Part shown: positions 1 through 11,148 of the stretch, piece after piece
Position numbering within the stretch: position 1 is the first letter of the stretch
How the letters are laid out: each line of letters opens with the position of its first letter
Assembly (NCBI GenBank): GCA_018873245.2
Contig: JAEMBT020000004.1
Span: 1,588,573 to 1,652,572 of the forward strand
DNA from: Archegozetes longisetosus
Lineage: Eukaryota > Arthropoda > Arachnida > Sarcoptiformes > Trhypochthoniidae
Direction of reading: 5' to 3'
DNA length: 64,000 nucleotides
Position numbers and translations under genes: made by a program
Notes under the pieces: generated by a model
Database searches by the model: none
What the model was told of the DNA's origin: nothing
Seen by the model: only the letters and a program-made list of their open reading frames with translations

Positions 1-1619
1 TGTTAATTTCTATTTGTTAATTTCTATTCCTAATAATTATTTGTTCATAAATTTTAAATGAAAATAGCATAATCTTATTTCTATTGCGCTTAAATATTTC
101 ATTAAAAGTCTTAAAAATTTTTGCATTACATTGAGAATTATACTACTTTTATGTTGAATGCTATACAGAGCTTTTCTTATTGTACGCCGCATCACTGGCT
201 ATTTGAAGCTTTCTGATTGGTAGTTTTCCTTCGGTTAAAATAACAAATAAACGACTATAATAGGAGCAAAGCGTAAAATAAACACAAACAAACATATAGT
301 ATGCGACATAGAAATCGGCAAAAAATTGTTGTACATCAAAATTTAACAAATGCATATAGATAAACTTAATTATTACCAAACGATAATCCTTATTTTTCCA
401 TTGTCCATTTATTATATGATAACAATATTTGACCGCTTCATTGGTCACAGTCAACCACTTTTAGCACACAAACAGCACATCAAAAACACTTGAAATTTAG
501 TTTCTAAAAATACCAACAAACTGTCTTCTACCCATCTTCTAATTTATTCAACGCGAAATTTTACATCATATTAGGCATAATTACAATTATTCAAGCCAAA
601 ATTTTAAGTTTTATATCACAATTAAAGCTAACTCTATAACTAATATCACTTCAAAATTCCGTAATACAGTTTTCAAGCGTTATTTACATATTCTGATTGA
701 GTTTGAATAATTTTTTAATATCTCAAGTTTGACATAATGTCGTACTGAACTGATTAAAGTGTTGAGTTAGTCTAAAAAATGCTAATATAACAATTTTTTA
801 AGCCTGATTTGTGGCTATAATTTCTTATAGTTGGTGGACTTTAAAATTGGCGCCAAGCTCTAAATTTTTGAATTAAAATTTTAAAATTCAAATATATGTT
901 TTCGTCGGATATTGTTTTATGTTATGTCATTATCAGCTGCCAATTAAATGCTATGGTTAAGGTCAAATTAAAGTTTAAATGTGAACAAATTTTTTGCCGA
1001 TTTCTATGTCGCATACTATATGTGCAATAGTTAGCATTATAATTATTACTATTTATAAAGTTTCTAATTTCAAGGTTTTTACTGCACTTTTTATATGCAG
1101 CATACAGTAAGAAAAGCTCTGTACATATAACAAGAGATAGTAGCGGAAACTGTAAACTATGATTCAAAGTTTGGCATCTAGTGATAAAAATAATATAAAG
1201 AATTCAAGAGTTCTGGAAAATGCAAACTGAAATGAATGAATTACTTATCTGATGTATAAAAGACTGATGATCACCTTTCACGAAACTCACGTGAGTCTCA
1301 TAATAAGAACTCGCTAATAATTGATGTATTAATATTAATAGTTCTCAGTAGTAAAAGTTTTTATGTAACTTAAGTGTAAAATATATTGATCTCTGGAATT
1401 TCACTGAAAAAATCGCTTATTCCCCCCCCTTTGTATCAAAATGTCACGCAGCCGAGCTGGTCACTCTAGGTATAAATTAACTTATGAGCGTTAGACGAAT
1501 AATTAGAGCTACCGATTTGTTGTGCACTTTGACAATGAAAGTTGTCAGTTGCATAAGGAATAGGTTGCGCTAAAAATAAGAGAAAGTTAGGTAACAAACT
1601 TTGGACTTAGAGTCTACAG
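1..1619. other. Intergenic, contains a spaced inverted repeat
   Basis: No gene is supported here. Bases about 166-345 recur in inverted orientation at about 965-1123. The outer ends share agagcttttcttactgta-like sequence and the inner parts share tatgcgacatagaaatcggc. The middle of each arm has diverged and about 600 bp separates them. The open frames in the arms are low complexity and do not begin with a convincing coding exon. The arms may be two old copies of one repeat in opposite orientation. Confidence 0.5.
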
Positions 1620-1627
1620 TCATAGAT

Positions 1628-2712
1628 TAGTGGTCAGCAAGTTTGAGAAATTGACGGGCTAACCCTCTAGAGCTAACTTAACCCGTCCAACCCGTTAGTA
1701 GCTAATAGTGATCGACAAAGTACTAAAAGGAATTCCTGTCCTGTCCTGTCCTGAGCCCTAAATTTTCATTCCTGTCCGGTTTTCCTGACATTCAGTGTGT
1801 TTTAAAAATTATTTATTCAAAAAATCAAACGAAAATACAATCAATGAATGCATATTCCATACAAATCAAAGTTGGATCTAATAAAAAGCAATTCATTTAC
1901 TTCCTGTGAACTAAGTCTTAAACGATGGTCAGTGAGTGTTAGACCAGCGGCACTGAAATTCCTTTCGCTTGAAAGGTTGGTCGCAGGGATAGACAGCAAA
2001 CGAATAGCCAACCGATAGAGTCGGAGATAAGAATTTCTATTTTGTTCCCAATATCCGAGTAATGAAGAATTTATATCAAACTTATGTCCAATTTTCATTT
2101 TACAGGAACTTTACAGGAATTTAGAATCGAACAGGAATTCCTGTCCTGTCCTGTAGTTATGATAGCCTTTCCCATTCCTGTAAATTCCTGACCAGGAACA
2201 GGACAGGACAGGAGTTCCTGCAGGAATAGGAATTCATGTCAAACACTAGTAGCTAATATCAACCCATCCGTACTTAAAATTCTTTAGACCGAACCCGCCC
2301 GACCCATAATTGTATTTTTCAACTTGCCCGGCCCGACTATTAAAAGATATATATTATATTATATTTTGAATCACCTATTAATTAAAACGAAGCGTTTAGT
2401 CAGATACAAACCAATTAGATTATCATTATGAGAATACAATAATATTGTTAATGAGACTTAAAAGATAGAGACTGTATCATAAATATATTGCATCAGTCTT
2501 TTAAAGCTTAATCTTTGGTAGACTTTAATTAACAAGTATTTGTATGAGAACTGAACGCAAACGAGAATTTTTTTCTCCGACCCAAACATGCTCATCCTAA
2601 TGAGACAATATTTTCGACCCGCTCAATCCGCTTTTGAAATTTTTCCTCGAGTCCGAACCCACCCAAACTATCGTTTTCACCAAAACCTAACCCAAGCCGT
2701 TGCAGACTCCTA
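1628..2712. mobile_element. Non-autonomous hAT-type element (outer member of a nested pair)
   Basis: The ends form imperfect terminal inverted repeats: tagtggtcagcaa at the left and taggagtctgcaa (reverse complement) at the right, the usual shape of hAT termini. They are flanked by an 8-bp target duplication with one mismatch, tcatagat at 1620-1627 and tcgtagat at 2713-2720. The subterminal DNA is rich in short cccgacccg/acccg motifs, probably the transposase-binding repeats of the family. A second hAT-type element (1706-2248) sits inside it. No transposase coding belongs to the outer element. Confidence 0.75.
1706..2248 (-). mobile_element. Internally deleted hAT element with hATC remnant, nested
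   Basis: The 543-bp element has terminal repeats starting tagtg (tagtgatcgac left, tagtgtttgac right in reverse complement). It is flanked by a perfect 8-bp target duplication, gtagctaa, at 1698-1705 and 2249-2256. Many cctgt/ctgtc motifs lie just inside both ends. The minus-strand open frame at about 1841-2098 encodes the C-terminal hAT dimerisation domain, including the typical IPATNLSSERNFSAAG motif and a following LRLSSQEVNELLFIRSN segment. The rest of the transposase is missing, so the copy cannot move by itself. It inserted into the 1628-2712 element and is therefore younger. Confidence 0.85.
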
Positions 2713-2720
2713 TCGTAGAT

Positions 2721-3857
2721 CGGTTAAGATTTAAAGTTCTCAATCGGTTCCTACTTACTAGAAAAAAGTTGGGATCACAACATATTGGTAGCTCTACTAA
2801 TAATCAGTAAAATGTCCTATTTCTATCCCACATTTTGTTTCATTGTAAAGACTACAATTTATTGTGTAAATCATTTTTATTATACTGTATAATAATTAAA
2901 CTATCTAACAATATTGAAATTTTGACGGCGCTCATTTAAATAAATTTAAAGAATGTGTCTTTTCAATCAAACTTAACGAAGATTCAATCAGAAAACAATC
3001 TGTTAAATGCTATAAGCTGTTGATTAGTTATCCAAGTAATTTTATAACAAATTGATACGAGCGTTTTGTAAATGTTTTATTTTTATTCGATTGCTGATGC
3101 AGAACAACGACTAAATCCAAAAGAAATGAAGTTTCAATTGCTTTGAAATTTCAAACGTCAGCTTAAAGTTTTCATTTATACCATTCGATGGCGAAATTTC
3201 TCTATTTATGGACTCTATAACATTTATTTGAAAAGCATATGGAATTAAATTGAAAAGCGATTACAAATACTGAACATGATCAAATATGTTGCTCATCACT
3301 CACTATATTGGACATGAATAACCATAAAATTGAAAGAAAAACAATTTTTTTCATTATAAAAATTGAATCTAGCACTAGACTCTCAATAATATCAATAATA
3401 AACCTTTAATGTAATAATTAAATGATAATTATCTAGCTTTTATTATTATTCAAAAATAAGTATAAAATGGCAGTAATAAAGAAAGCGATGACTTGGAATG
3501 CCGTCGATGGTAGCAAATGGTTCGATGAACTACACTGTACGCCAGTATGGGTTACAGTGAACTTGATTTGATCCAATGAAGCGCATCTTTCGTCTACGAT
3601 GATCAAAGTTAATAAATATATTAAATATGACGTTTGGAAAAATTCAACTTTGGCTCAATTTTATGCAAAAAATCGTTATAAATCACGCTCGTTGTAAAGT
3701 TGTAAAGTTCGAGTGCAGCTCAGGATATGTATTATTGAATAAGCGTTTAATATGGGTGATAAATTTACTTTTAGTGAGCGTGATCTACAACAATAGTTAG
3801 GCGAATATAAATAATATGAGCCGACAAGCTGGCCTCCATAACAGACTATAAAGTCGT
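2721..3857. other. Intergenic
   Basis: No gene is supported. A short, less AT-rich patch at about 3470-3720 starts with an ATG and reads 34 codons on the plus strand before a stop. It resembles nothing I recognise and could be a gene relic. Confidence 0.4.
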
Positions 3858-6800
3858 TTATACTTTTGTATAATGTACTGTATATTGCTTTTTACCTAAA
3901 CATCCAGTGGTTGTGGTTCTGTCTTTGCCCCAAACAGTAAAGTAAAAGGGTTCACACGATTGCAATGATTTTCCTTTACATGGATTCGAAATGTCAAATG
4001 CTTTTTCCTCTCCCAATTTTAGTTCTTTGCAATACCGCTCGTCTTGTCTTTCAGGTGGAAATGTTCTGTCGTAACAGACTTTGATTTCACCATCCTCTGC
4101 TTTGAACTAATTGTATACGCAAAAATCATTAATTCACAAGAAAAATTCTATTAAACTATCAATAAACTACCAATGAATTCGAATTTGATACATACAGTAA
4201 ATTTAATATCGAAACTTTTTAGGAAGAATTCTGGATACATCGCCCAATTTTGTTTATAACCAGGTGTCACAAAACCCACATATTCAATATTATCTGATTT
4301 TCGTTCGTGACAAGCATTGTATTGAAAAGTGGCTGGATTTTCACAAATCTTTTTGGCCAAATTCGGACCTAACTGTAAGTTAGGGCTTCCAACAGTTCCT
4401 GGACTGTCCTTATCGTTTTCATCTCGAAGAATATCTTTGAAAAGTTCCTGATTTGTAGCAACTGATAGATATCTGACTTCTCTGTTTCTATATCTCAGCT
4501 GGTCCTTAAAGTTGTTGTAATCATTTCTATCCTGACCAGAATCTGGTGCAGCCACCACTGAACCCAAATCTATAAGAACTGCAGATTTCGCGGGAACTGC
4601 TGAATAGTTAGTTCTTGGTGTCCACCACTCGTAGTTAAATAGAGTCTGGTTCAAATATAGAAATAATTTTCCAGTGTTTGCGACCGGTTGTGGAGTAGCT
4701 GTTCATCAACAATAAGAATGACATAAATATAGAGAAAATCATAAACATTTGAAGTCTATATTGCATTACATGTATTGAAGTCATTTATTCTACAGGAAGA
4801 ACATCCAGTATTAGTGCTATTGAATGAAGCTGCTACTAGGGGCCAGTCTCCAGGTCCGGACGGTAATTGAATATTAGAGTTTACATTATTTTTTCCTTGG
4901 GAATTAAAGAATATCGAAACAGTTCCACCTTGTCTTCGAATATTATTCAAGTTTCCAGAAATTGATGAAACGATGTCTGTAGAAATTTGTAATTTATCAG
5001 CACTTTGACCATCGATAACAAATACGACATCAGATGGAGTCTCACACGGAGCATTCTTATCAAGATTACCACCTGGTTTATCGCAATAACCAGCGAGACC
5101 ACTTGTTTCTGTTTAGAATATATAGAACTTCATTATACAGTTTAAAAATTTGATTCAACATAAAATTTAAGAACAGGTTAAGTGAATGTTATTTAAGTGA
5201 TCACTTATCCAGTTCTTCCAACAAAGTATTTATCAGCACAAAAAAATTGTACCAGTTTGTTGAGCACTTTGCAGAGCGTTTGTGAACTCTGATAGAAGAT
5301 TAGAACCAGAATCACCGCCCAATTTGATTGATTGAATTGCGTTGTAAAGAGTCGCTGCATTTTGCAAATCATTACTCAATTGTTGATTTCTATCACAATA
5401 GCTGACGGTCAATGAATTTGTTTTGGAAATTCTAGGTTTCGAATAATAAGATCTCAAAATTGTACTCAATCTTAACTTTGAGGCATCAGAAATCGTTCCA
5501 CTATTTACAGCATTTTTTAGAGCTTTTCCAATCAAATAGCCATCAATTCCTCCACGAATTTCAGCTCTAGTTCCCATATTCCTACTGACTGCCAAATCAA
5601 ACTTATCAGTTGGAACAGAAGTCAAGCCATAATGAGTCGTACATCCAGTTGAAGACCATTCGCCATTTATTCCATATATAAATGTACCATCGGAGTTGGG
5701 TCTCGAAACTCCAGATCCCCAAAGATCTGCTAAAGTCATAGCAAGTACTGGATCTATAGGCTTATCATAATTGCTATCAAAATTTGAGACTCCGAGTGCT
5801 GCAAAAACATCTCGAGTTTGTGTTTTAACGCTTGTTGACAGACCAGCAATTATTCCAATCAGTACTCTGGCCGGTGCTATCGCTTCGTTCTTATTGCCTC
5901 TAAAACTGACAACTCCTTCCTCTTTAATTGGGTACGCAGTACTTCGAGCCAAAGGATTATTACGATTTTGCAAATAATCCGATACAACATATGGCGCTTG
6001 TGTAGGATTATATTGCCTTCTATTGTAATTATAAGCCTGACGTTTGCCTCTAAAAACACTTGGCGCAAAACCACTTCTTCTGGTAGTGGTTGCATTGATA
6101 ATGTTATGCGAAAGCATATAGAAAACCGAACATAACTCGTCTCGAGTGTAGACACTGTCCGGGAAATAGTAATTTGTGGACTGTTCTGGCTTTCCCAAGA
6201 ATGCAGTATTTATTTGATCTGACATTATGTATCTTTGCCTCCTATAAGCGGGTACAGAGTTTTCGTCGAAACCGTCAAAACGAAATCTGAAAAGTTTTCA
6301 ATTTATATTTTTATTTATGAATATCCTAATCTTTTGTAATTATAATGAAATCTAGTTCCTATTTTCCATTTACATTAATACTTATATTAAGTCATTGTGT
6401 ACTTTACTAAAACAAGGTTTCCAATAGGTTTTCGATATTTATCGAATATTTTAATCTGAAATTCTTGACTATAAAAAATTTATAGTTTTAACTTCTCACT
6501 AATTGCAATATTATTTTGAGGAACTAATCATACTTCGAGCATGAAAAAGAAACTCTTTTTTCAAACATATTTCTATATTCAGTAAATAATTGAAAAATGA
6601 CTCCATCAACTACGGAAATTTCAATTATGGTAAAATTTATTTAATTCAATGGATTGAGTACCTTCTCAGCAGAATTCTGGCCAATTTTTCAGCTCCGTAT
6701 ATGTTATTAAGAAGATCTCTATCGGTAGAGTTATATAGTGTTGTCTCCAATTTTTCGATCAGAGCAATCAAATTCTCAATGCTATAGCCGGTCGGATATG

Positions 6801-6981
6801 AACGATAATTTGTGTTCGAAACGTCCACGCAATAAGGTTCGATCGCAGAATGATATAAAGCATATGAGGCGCTGACCGCACTGTCAGTTATAGTAATAGG
6901 TGTTTTGTCCGACGGGTTTGATTGCGATAACACACATGATATTGATATTGAAACCAGTAATAATTTGAAAAAAGTTCCCAT
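3858..6981 (-). CDS. Uncharacterised secreted protein, 811 aa, VWA-like segment
   Basis: Five exons on the minus strand: 6981-6662, 6286-5253, 5108-4770, 4698-4196 and 4097-3858. All introns have GT-AG ends and the joins keep one open frame of 812 codons. The last acceptor (CAG at 4100-4098) was chosen because the upstream AG gives a stop. Residues 1-20 are a signal peptide (MGTFFKLLLVSISISCVLSQ). The N-terminal third is Arg/Tyr/Asn-rich, with RGKR-like dibasic sites. Exon 2 carries a conserved-looking block containing DNYDKP- and DLWGSGVS-like motifs. Exon 3 has a segment reading DVVFVIDGQSAD, resembling the first strand and metal site of a von Willebrand A domain, but the DxSxS motif is imperfect. 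The C-terminus is Cys-rich. No enzyme family is recognised and function is unknown. A decayed partial copy lies at about 14962-17105, which supports the exon structure. Confidence 0.75.
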
Positions 6982-7096
6982 TTTTCACTCTGAATACAAG
7001 ACAAATGAAATATATTAGTAAATAACAGAATTGACTTATATTGACTTCGGTAATATTGCTGCTCAAAACCTATGATTCAGTTGTTCAATTGTTGAG

Positions 7097-7103
7097 TTTT
7101 ATA
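7097..7103 (-). promoter_or_regulatory. Possible TATA box of the 811-aa protein gene
   Basis: TATAAAA on the minus strand lies about 116 bp upstream of the ATG at 6981. In DNA this AT-rich it could occur by chance. Confidence 0.25.
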
Positions 7104-8938
7104 TCATACAATGAGTAATATTTCTTACTTTTGAAAAGTTTTTGGTTTTGAAGATTAGATAAAATACTTTTGCTCTGGTTATTACCGATAGAAAAATCTC
7201 CTTTATTAAGTCGTTGTTGAGGTAACTGAAGATAAAGACTCTTCAGTTAAAACTTTAATACATTAACTGTTACTCAAAAGTTGCAGGTTTTATTACAGGC
7301 GGAAATGTAAATCATCTCTTAATATAACAATATTAACTGTATAGCGGAAAAGCACTATTCATACTATAGATCTATATCTTCAGTATTATTCATGGCTTTC
7401 AATCAGAAATTTTGATAATTCACTACCTTTTACTATTCTTTCACTTCTATTACACACGAATCATGAGAAAAAACGAATATCTATATTTAGATAAAGATTA
7501 TGGAAATCATTGTTAACAATCGTATAGGAGACCATTTTTTTCAACTGAACTCGACTGAAGCTAACTTATTTAACGATCAAAACTCGAAAAATCTCTATTG
7601 GTTCAACTTTCAGGTCGTCTTTTAGGAAATACATAAAACTTTTTGCCAATATTAACCGGAATAAGTGATTTATTTATTTTACGTTAAACTTGTATTTTAA
7701 GCATAAGATAAATATTTGAATTTTTCAATCATTTCCTTTGCTAAAAACAACTAAACCATAGGTATTGGTATTGAAAAAGTTTTGAGATCTGGATATGTAA
7801 AAATATTGGTACACCTAAATTAGCATAAGTTTAAATAATCAAAAAAGTTCATTAAGCTTTCATACCTTTAATGAATTGATGGTTTGATGGGAGGAGAAAT
7901 GACAGATTTTGAAACTTTTGATGAAGATTTGATGAAATCAAATTTTATGAAACTAAGTATTGATGAAAAATAAGGTATAAAAATGTGAGTCACACCCAAA
8001 TAATAGTTAGTCTATTGAAACGGATAGAAATTGTTATTGTTGTTTGATAACTAGCTTTAATACTACAAACTATCTGCTGATATTTCTCTGGGAAATGAAA
8101 CTTTGAAATCAAATAACAATATATAAGTTTTTCAAGTATTAACACAAATATTGTTGTCTCAAATGAGACATACCTTTCAGTTTTGAGGCGATAATCACCA
8201 CAGAAATTTGCTCAATGTTGATAACGCTTCTTGTGTAGGACTTATTTTTTGAATAGTAGGAATAAGTTATGGAACTTTTAATTGACTATAAATTGAGTTT
8301 TCGGTTAATGAAAAACTTTTTTGTCTTGAAAAATAGCAATTGTATATATAAGGTATTCATTTTTCATTTAAAAACACTGCTCAAATTAATTTTTATAAGA
8401 CGGAAAGCATGTTTAAGTGAAAAAATTTTAATTTAATTTTCAAAAAATTTATTAAGTGATCAGTTGTTCTTATATGATATGTGTTTTAATATTTTTTATT
8501 AAACTAATCAAAAAATTATTTATTTATGCGAAATTTGAGAACTTTTTTCAATTCGAAAACTAAGTTTTTTAAATACAAAAGCGGTATATGAAAAAGCTGT
8601 AGTCGCATGGACGTTGTCAGACATTAAGAGAGAAAAATTCAAACTAATCCGTACAATCCTTGCTGTATAGTAGATGATCGACGTGAAAAACCACAAAATT
8701 TACAATTGAATTAATCCCTAAACTCTTTTTATTTACTCAGGCATAACTAACAGAAAAGAACATATTTTCAGGTTATAAATAATTTTTCGTTCGCTAAACT
8801 TGTAATCTGGGAAAAATCAAATAAAGTGCACATAATTTTCGTTATGACTCTTACACTAAAATATTTCTTTTTAGGGCAGATATAGTTTTGAGTTGAGTGA
8901 CAATAAGGCAAATATTGGCTAAAAGTATTATACACTCA
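7104..8938. other. Intergenic, no gene seen
   Basis: AT-rich sequence with no sustained open frame, no clear terminal repeats and no recognised domain on either strand. Confidence 0.5.
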
Positions 8939-8946
8939 CTTTTCAC

Positions 8947-9146
8947 TAGGGATGCCAATCCTCCAACTTTACATTGGAGTCTACGGCTTTGAGACACCTG
9001 CAGGTATAAAGCTGCAGATTCAAATTCTATCCTTCAGTTCTCACACTGATTTGAAACCTATTACAAAACAATTCCAGAAATCATCTTATGGTCTCCCCTT
9101 TGAGTTTTTTCTCCAGCTTTCACTCGATAAAGTGTTGGCGTTCCTA
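8947..9146. mobile_element. hAT-type MITE, 200 bp
   Basis: Terminal inverted repeats tagggatgccaatcc (left) and taggaacgccaacac (right, reverse complement) match at about 11 of 15 positions. Flanks are an 8-bp target duplication with one mismatch, cttttcac at 8939-8946 and ctcttcac at 9147-9154. The interior has a plus-strand open frame of about 70 codons starting near the left end, but it shows no transposase motif. Confidence 0.65.
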
Positions 9147-9154
9147 CTCTTCAC

Positions 9155-11140
9155 TCCTTTTATCGCTAGTTAGCTATTTTTCTGCTTCACTTTTATTGTT
9201 CTCAATGCATGACTCTGTTATCGCTTTCAGAGATTTTTTCTCTGACACATAACTCGCTTAACTGTTTAAGTACATGCTAACTATAAATATCAAAAACGTC
9301 CTGCTGTCAAATAAGTTGAAAACTTGTAATCCGTTTGAATACAAAAGGAAATACCTTTATGACCAGTCATAACATATGTTAGATTTGAAATAAAAGCACA
9401 TTTTCAATATCGATAATAGTTTTGATATGAATTTCTTATTTACTTCTTGGGTTTCAGACTTTGTTTGCAACACTTATAAAATTTAACACTTGATTCGAAG
9501 GGTGACTTAGGATTCAATATGTCTTTGACTCTTAACTCGTGAAATCAAACAAGTCATTAATATACTTTAATTCATATATTAATCAATAGAAGTAATCTTT
9601 CAATTAGTGCATAACTAGGTTGCTATTTCTTTTAATTACATATGAACCTTATAGTGCATTTACTTTTTATGTTTCCCTAGAAAATAATCACCACAAATAA
9701 AGAATTTACTTTAATAGAGAATACTTTCGTCTCTCAAACAACTTTTCCATCAATTCTTTTGCGTTCAATAAAATTATGAAAAGTTACATGAATTTTATCC
9801 CAAGACATACAGACTAGATATGCATAAGATTAATAGACTTTGCATCTTTTATATGCTAGATAGCATTTATTTTATTATAGAACAAGCTATCTATTGAAGA
9901 TTTATTTGGGTTAAGAAGCACCAACTTTACGTCTGAGCTTTTGAGTTAATAAAAATAGACTAGAATCATAGGCGTCATCAAAGCAGTGAGTATTGGTATC
10001 AGAAACACTTTTGCACTGTATTTTAATGCACTTTTACATATACACGTTTAAATGTGTTCAACCAATCAAAGTATGTTTACACATGTCAACCAAATCAGAG
10101 ATAAAAAAGTCAAATGACTCTAGAGATACTGTCAGACTTGAAATTGAAAATCCATCAGAGGCAGCACCGAACGGACTATCGTCAAAAGCTCAGACGTTAA
10201 ATCAACGTTTTATTTCGTGAAACTTTCAATATAAAATTGAATATAATCGTGAAGATAGCAAAAGTGTATATTAGATTTATGAAGTGACTTTGTTGCAAAC
10301 TTGTTCAAACTGGAATTTCTTGAAACTATTAAGATTAAAATCGAACTATAAAATTGTATAGTAAGCTCAATTTTTTTGAAATTTCAATCACAATTTCAAT
10401 CTATAAGAAGTATTTTTTTAAATATCTTTCTCGATTACTAAATGCAAAACCTCGATAGCTCTTTTTCTAGATCATCTCATAGGAAATACGCTGTAAATTA
10501 ATAGAAAAATTATATGTAAGCCAAGAATTAAGTTGTTTTACAGATGAAATTAAATAATATTTTTTGGTTACGTTCTCCTTATTTGACACTGAATAAGAAA
10601 TTAAGAATTTTTATTTGATATTTTCAAACAAATATTGCAATGATTATCACCATAAGATTTATTCAGTCATGTAGGATTCATGTAAAAACATCACAAACAA
10701 AATAAGCATATAAATAATTATATTCAATAGTGAAAAACTGATAGTAAAACTAGTTTAAAATTCTAACGTATTACATTTATAACTTAATATTTATGAAATA
10801 AAAGTTCATATGAAAAAAATTTAAAGCTTTTTCCAATTATTTCATTGAGTCATAAAGATATAATTTTAAACGGTATTTTTTTATAGATTTCGAATTCAAC
10901 TTTGTATAATCTTGGTTTGAGTCAATTGAATACCTGATTATTGAGCTTTTACTTATTCAATATCTATTGCTCGAATCTTAATCGAATTAATCAGATTGAT
11001 ATCCTAAAGAATCATTTCCATTGCTTAAACTTTGTGAATTTTCACTTATGTAAACGTTATTTATTTTCACTCTGATTCTAATTTAATTTTTATTTGAAAA
11101 AGTGAGGAAGATACAAGTTTTATTTTGGGTAATATTTATG
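9155..11140. other. Intergenic with one candidate small exon
   Basis: No supported gene. At 10083-10220 an ATG opens a 45-codon hydrophilic frame ending in TGA. The last bases, ATTTC followed by GTGAAA, could also be a splice donor, which would make this a first exon. No downstream exon was found and no family is recognised. Confidence 0.3.
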
Positions 11141-11148
11141 GTTTCAAT

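Noticed and set aside
5771-6155. Open frames opposite and out of frame with exon 2 of the 811-aa protein gene
   Set aside because: They lie inside a well-supported exon and have no signal of their own.
10083-10220. 45-codon hydrophilic frame starting with ATG
   Set aside because: It could be a first exon, but no partner exon, family or promoter was found, so it is only mentioned in the spacer entry.
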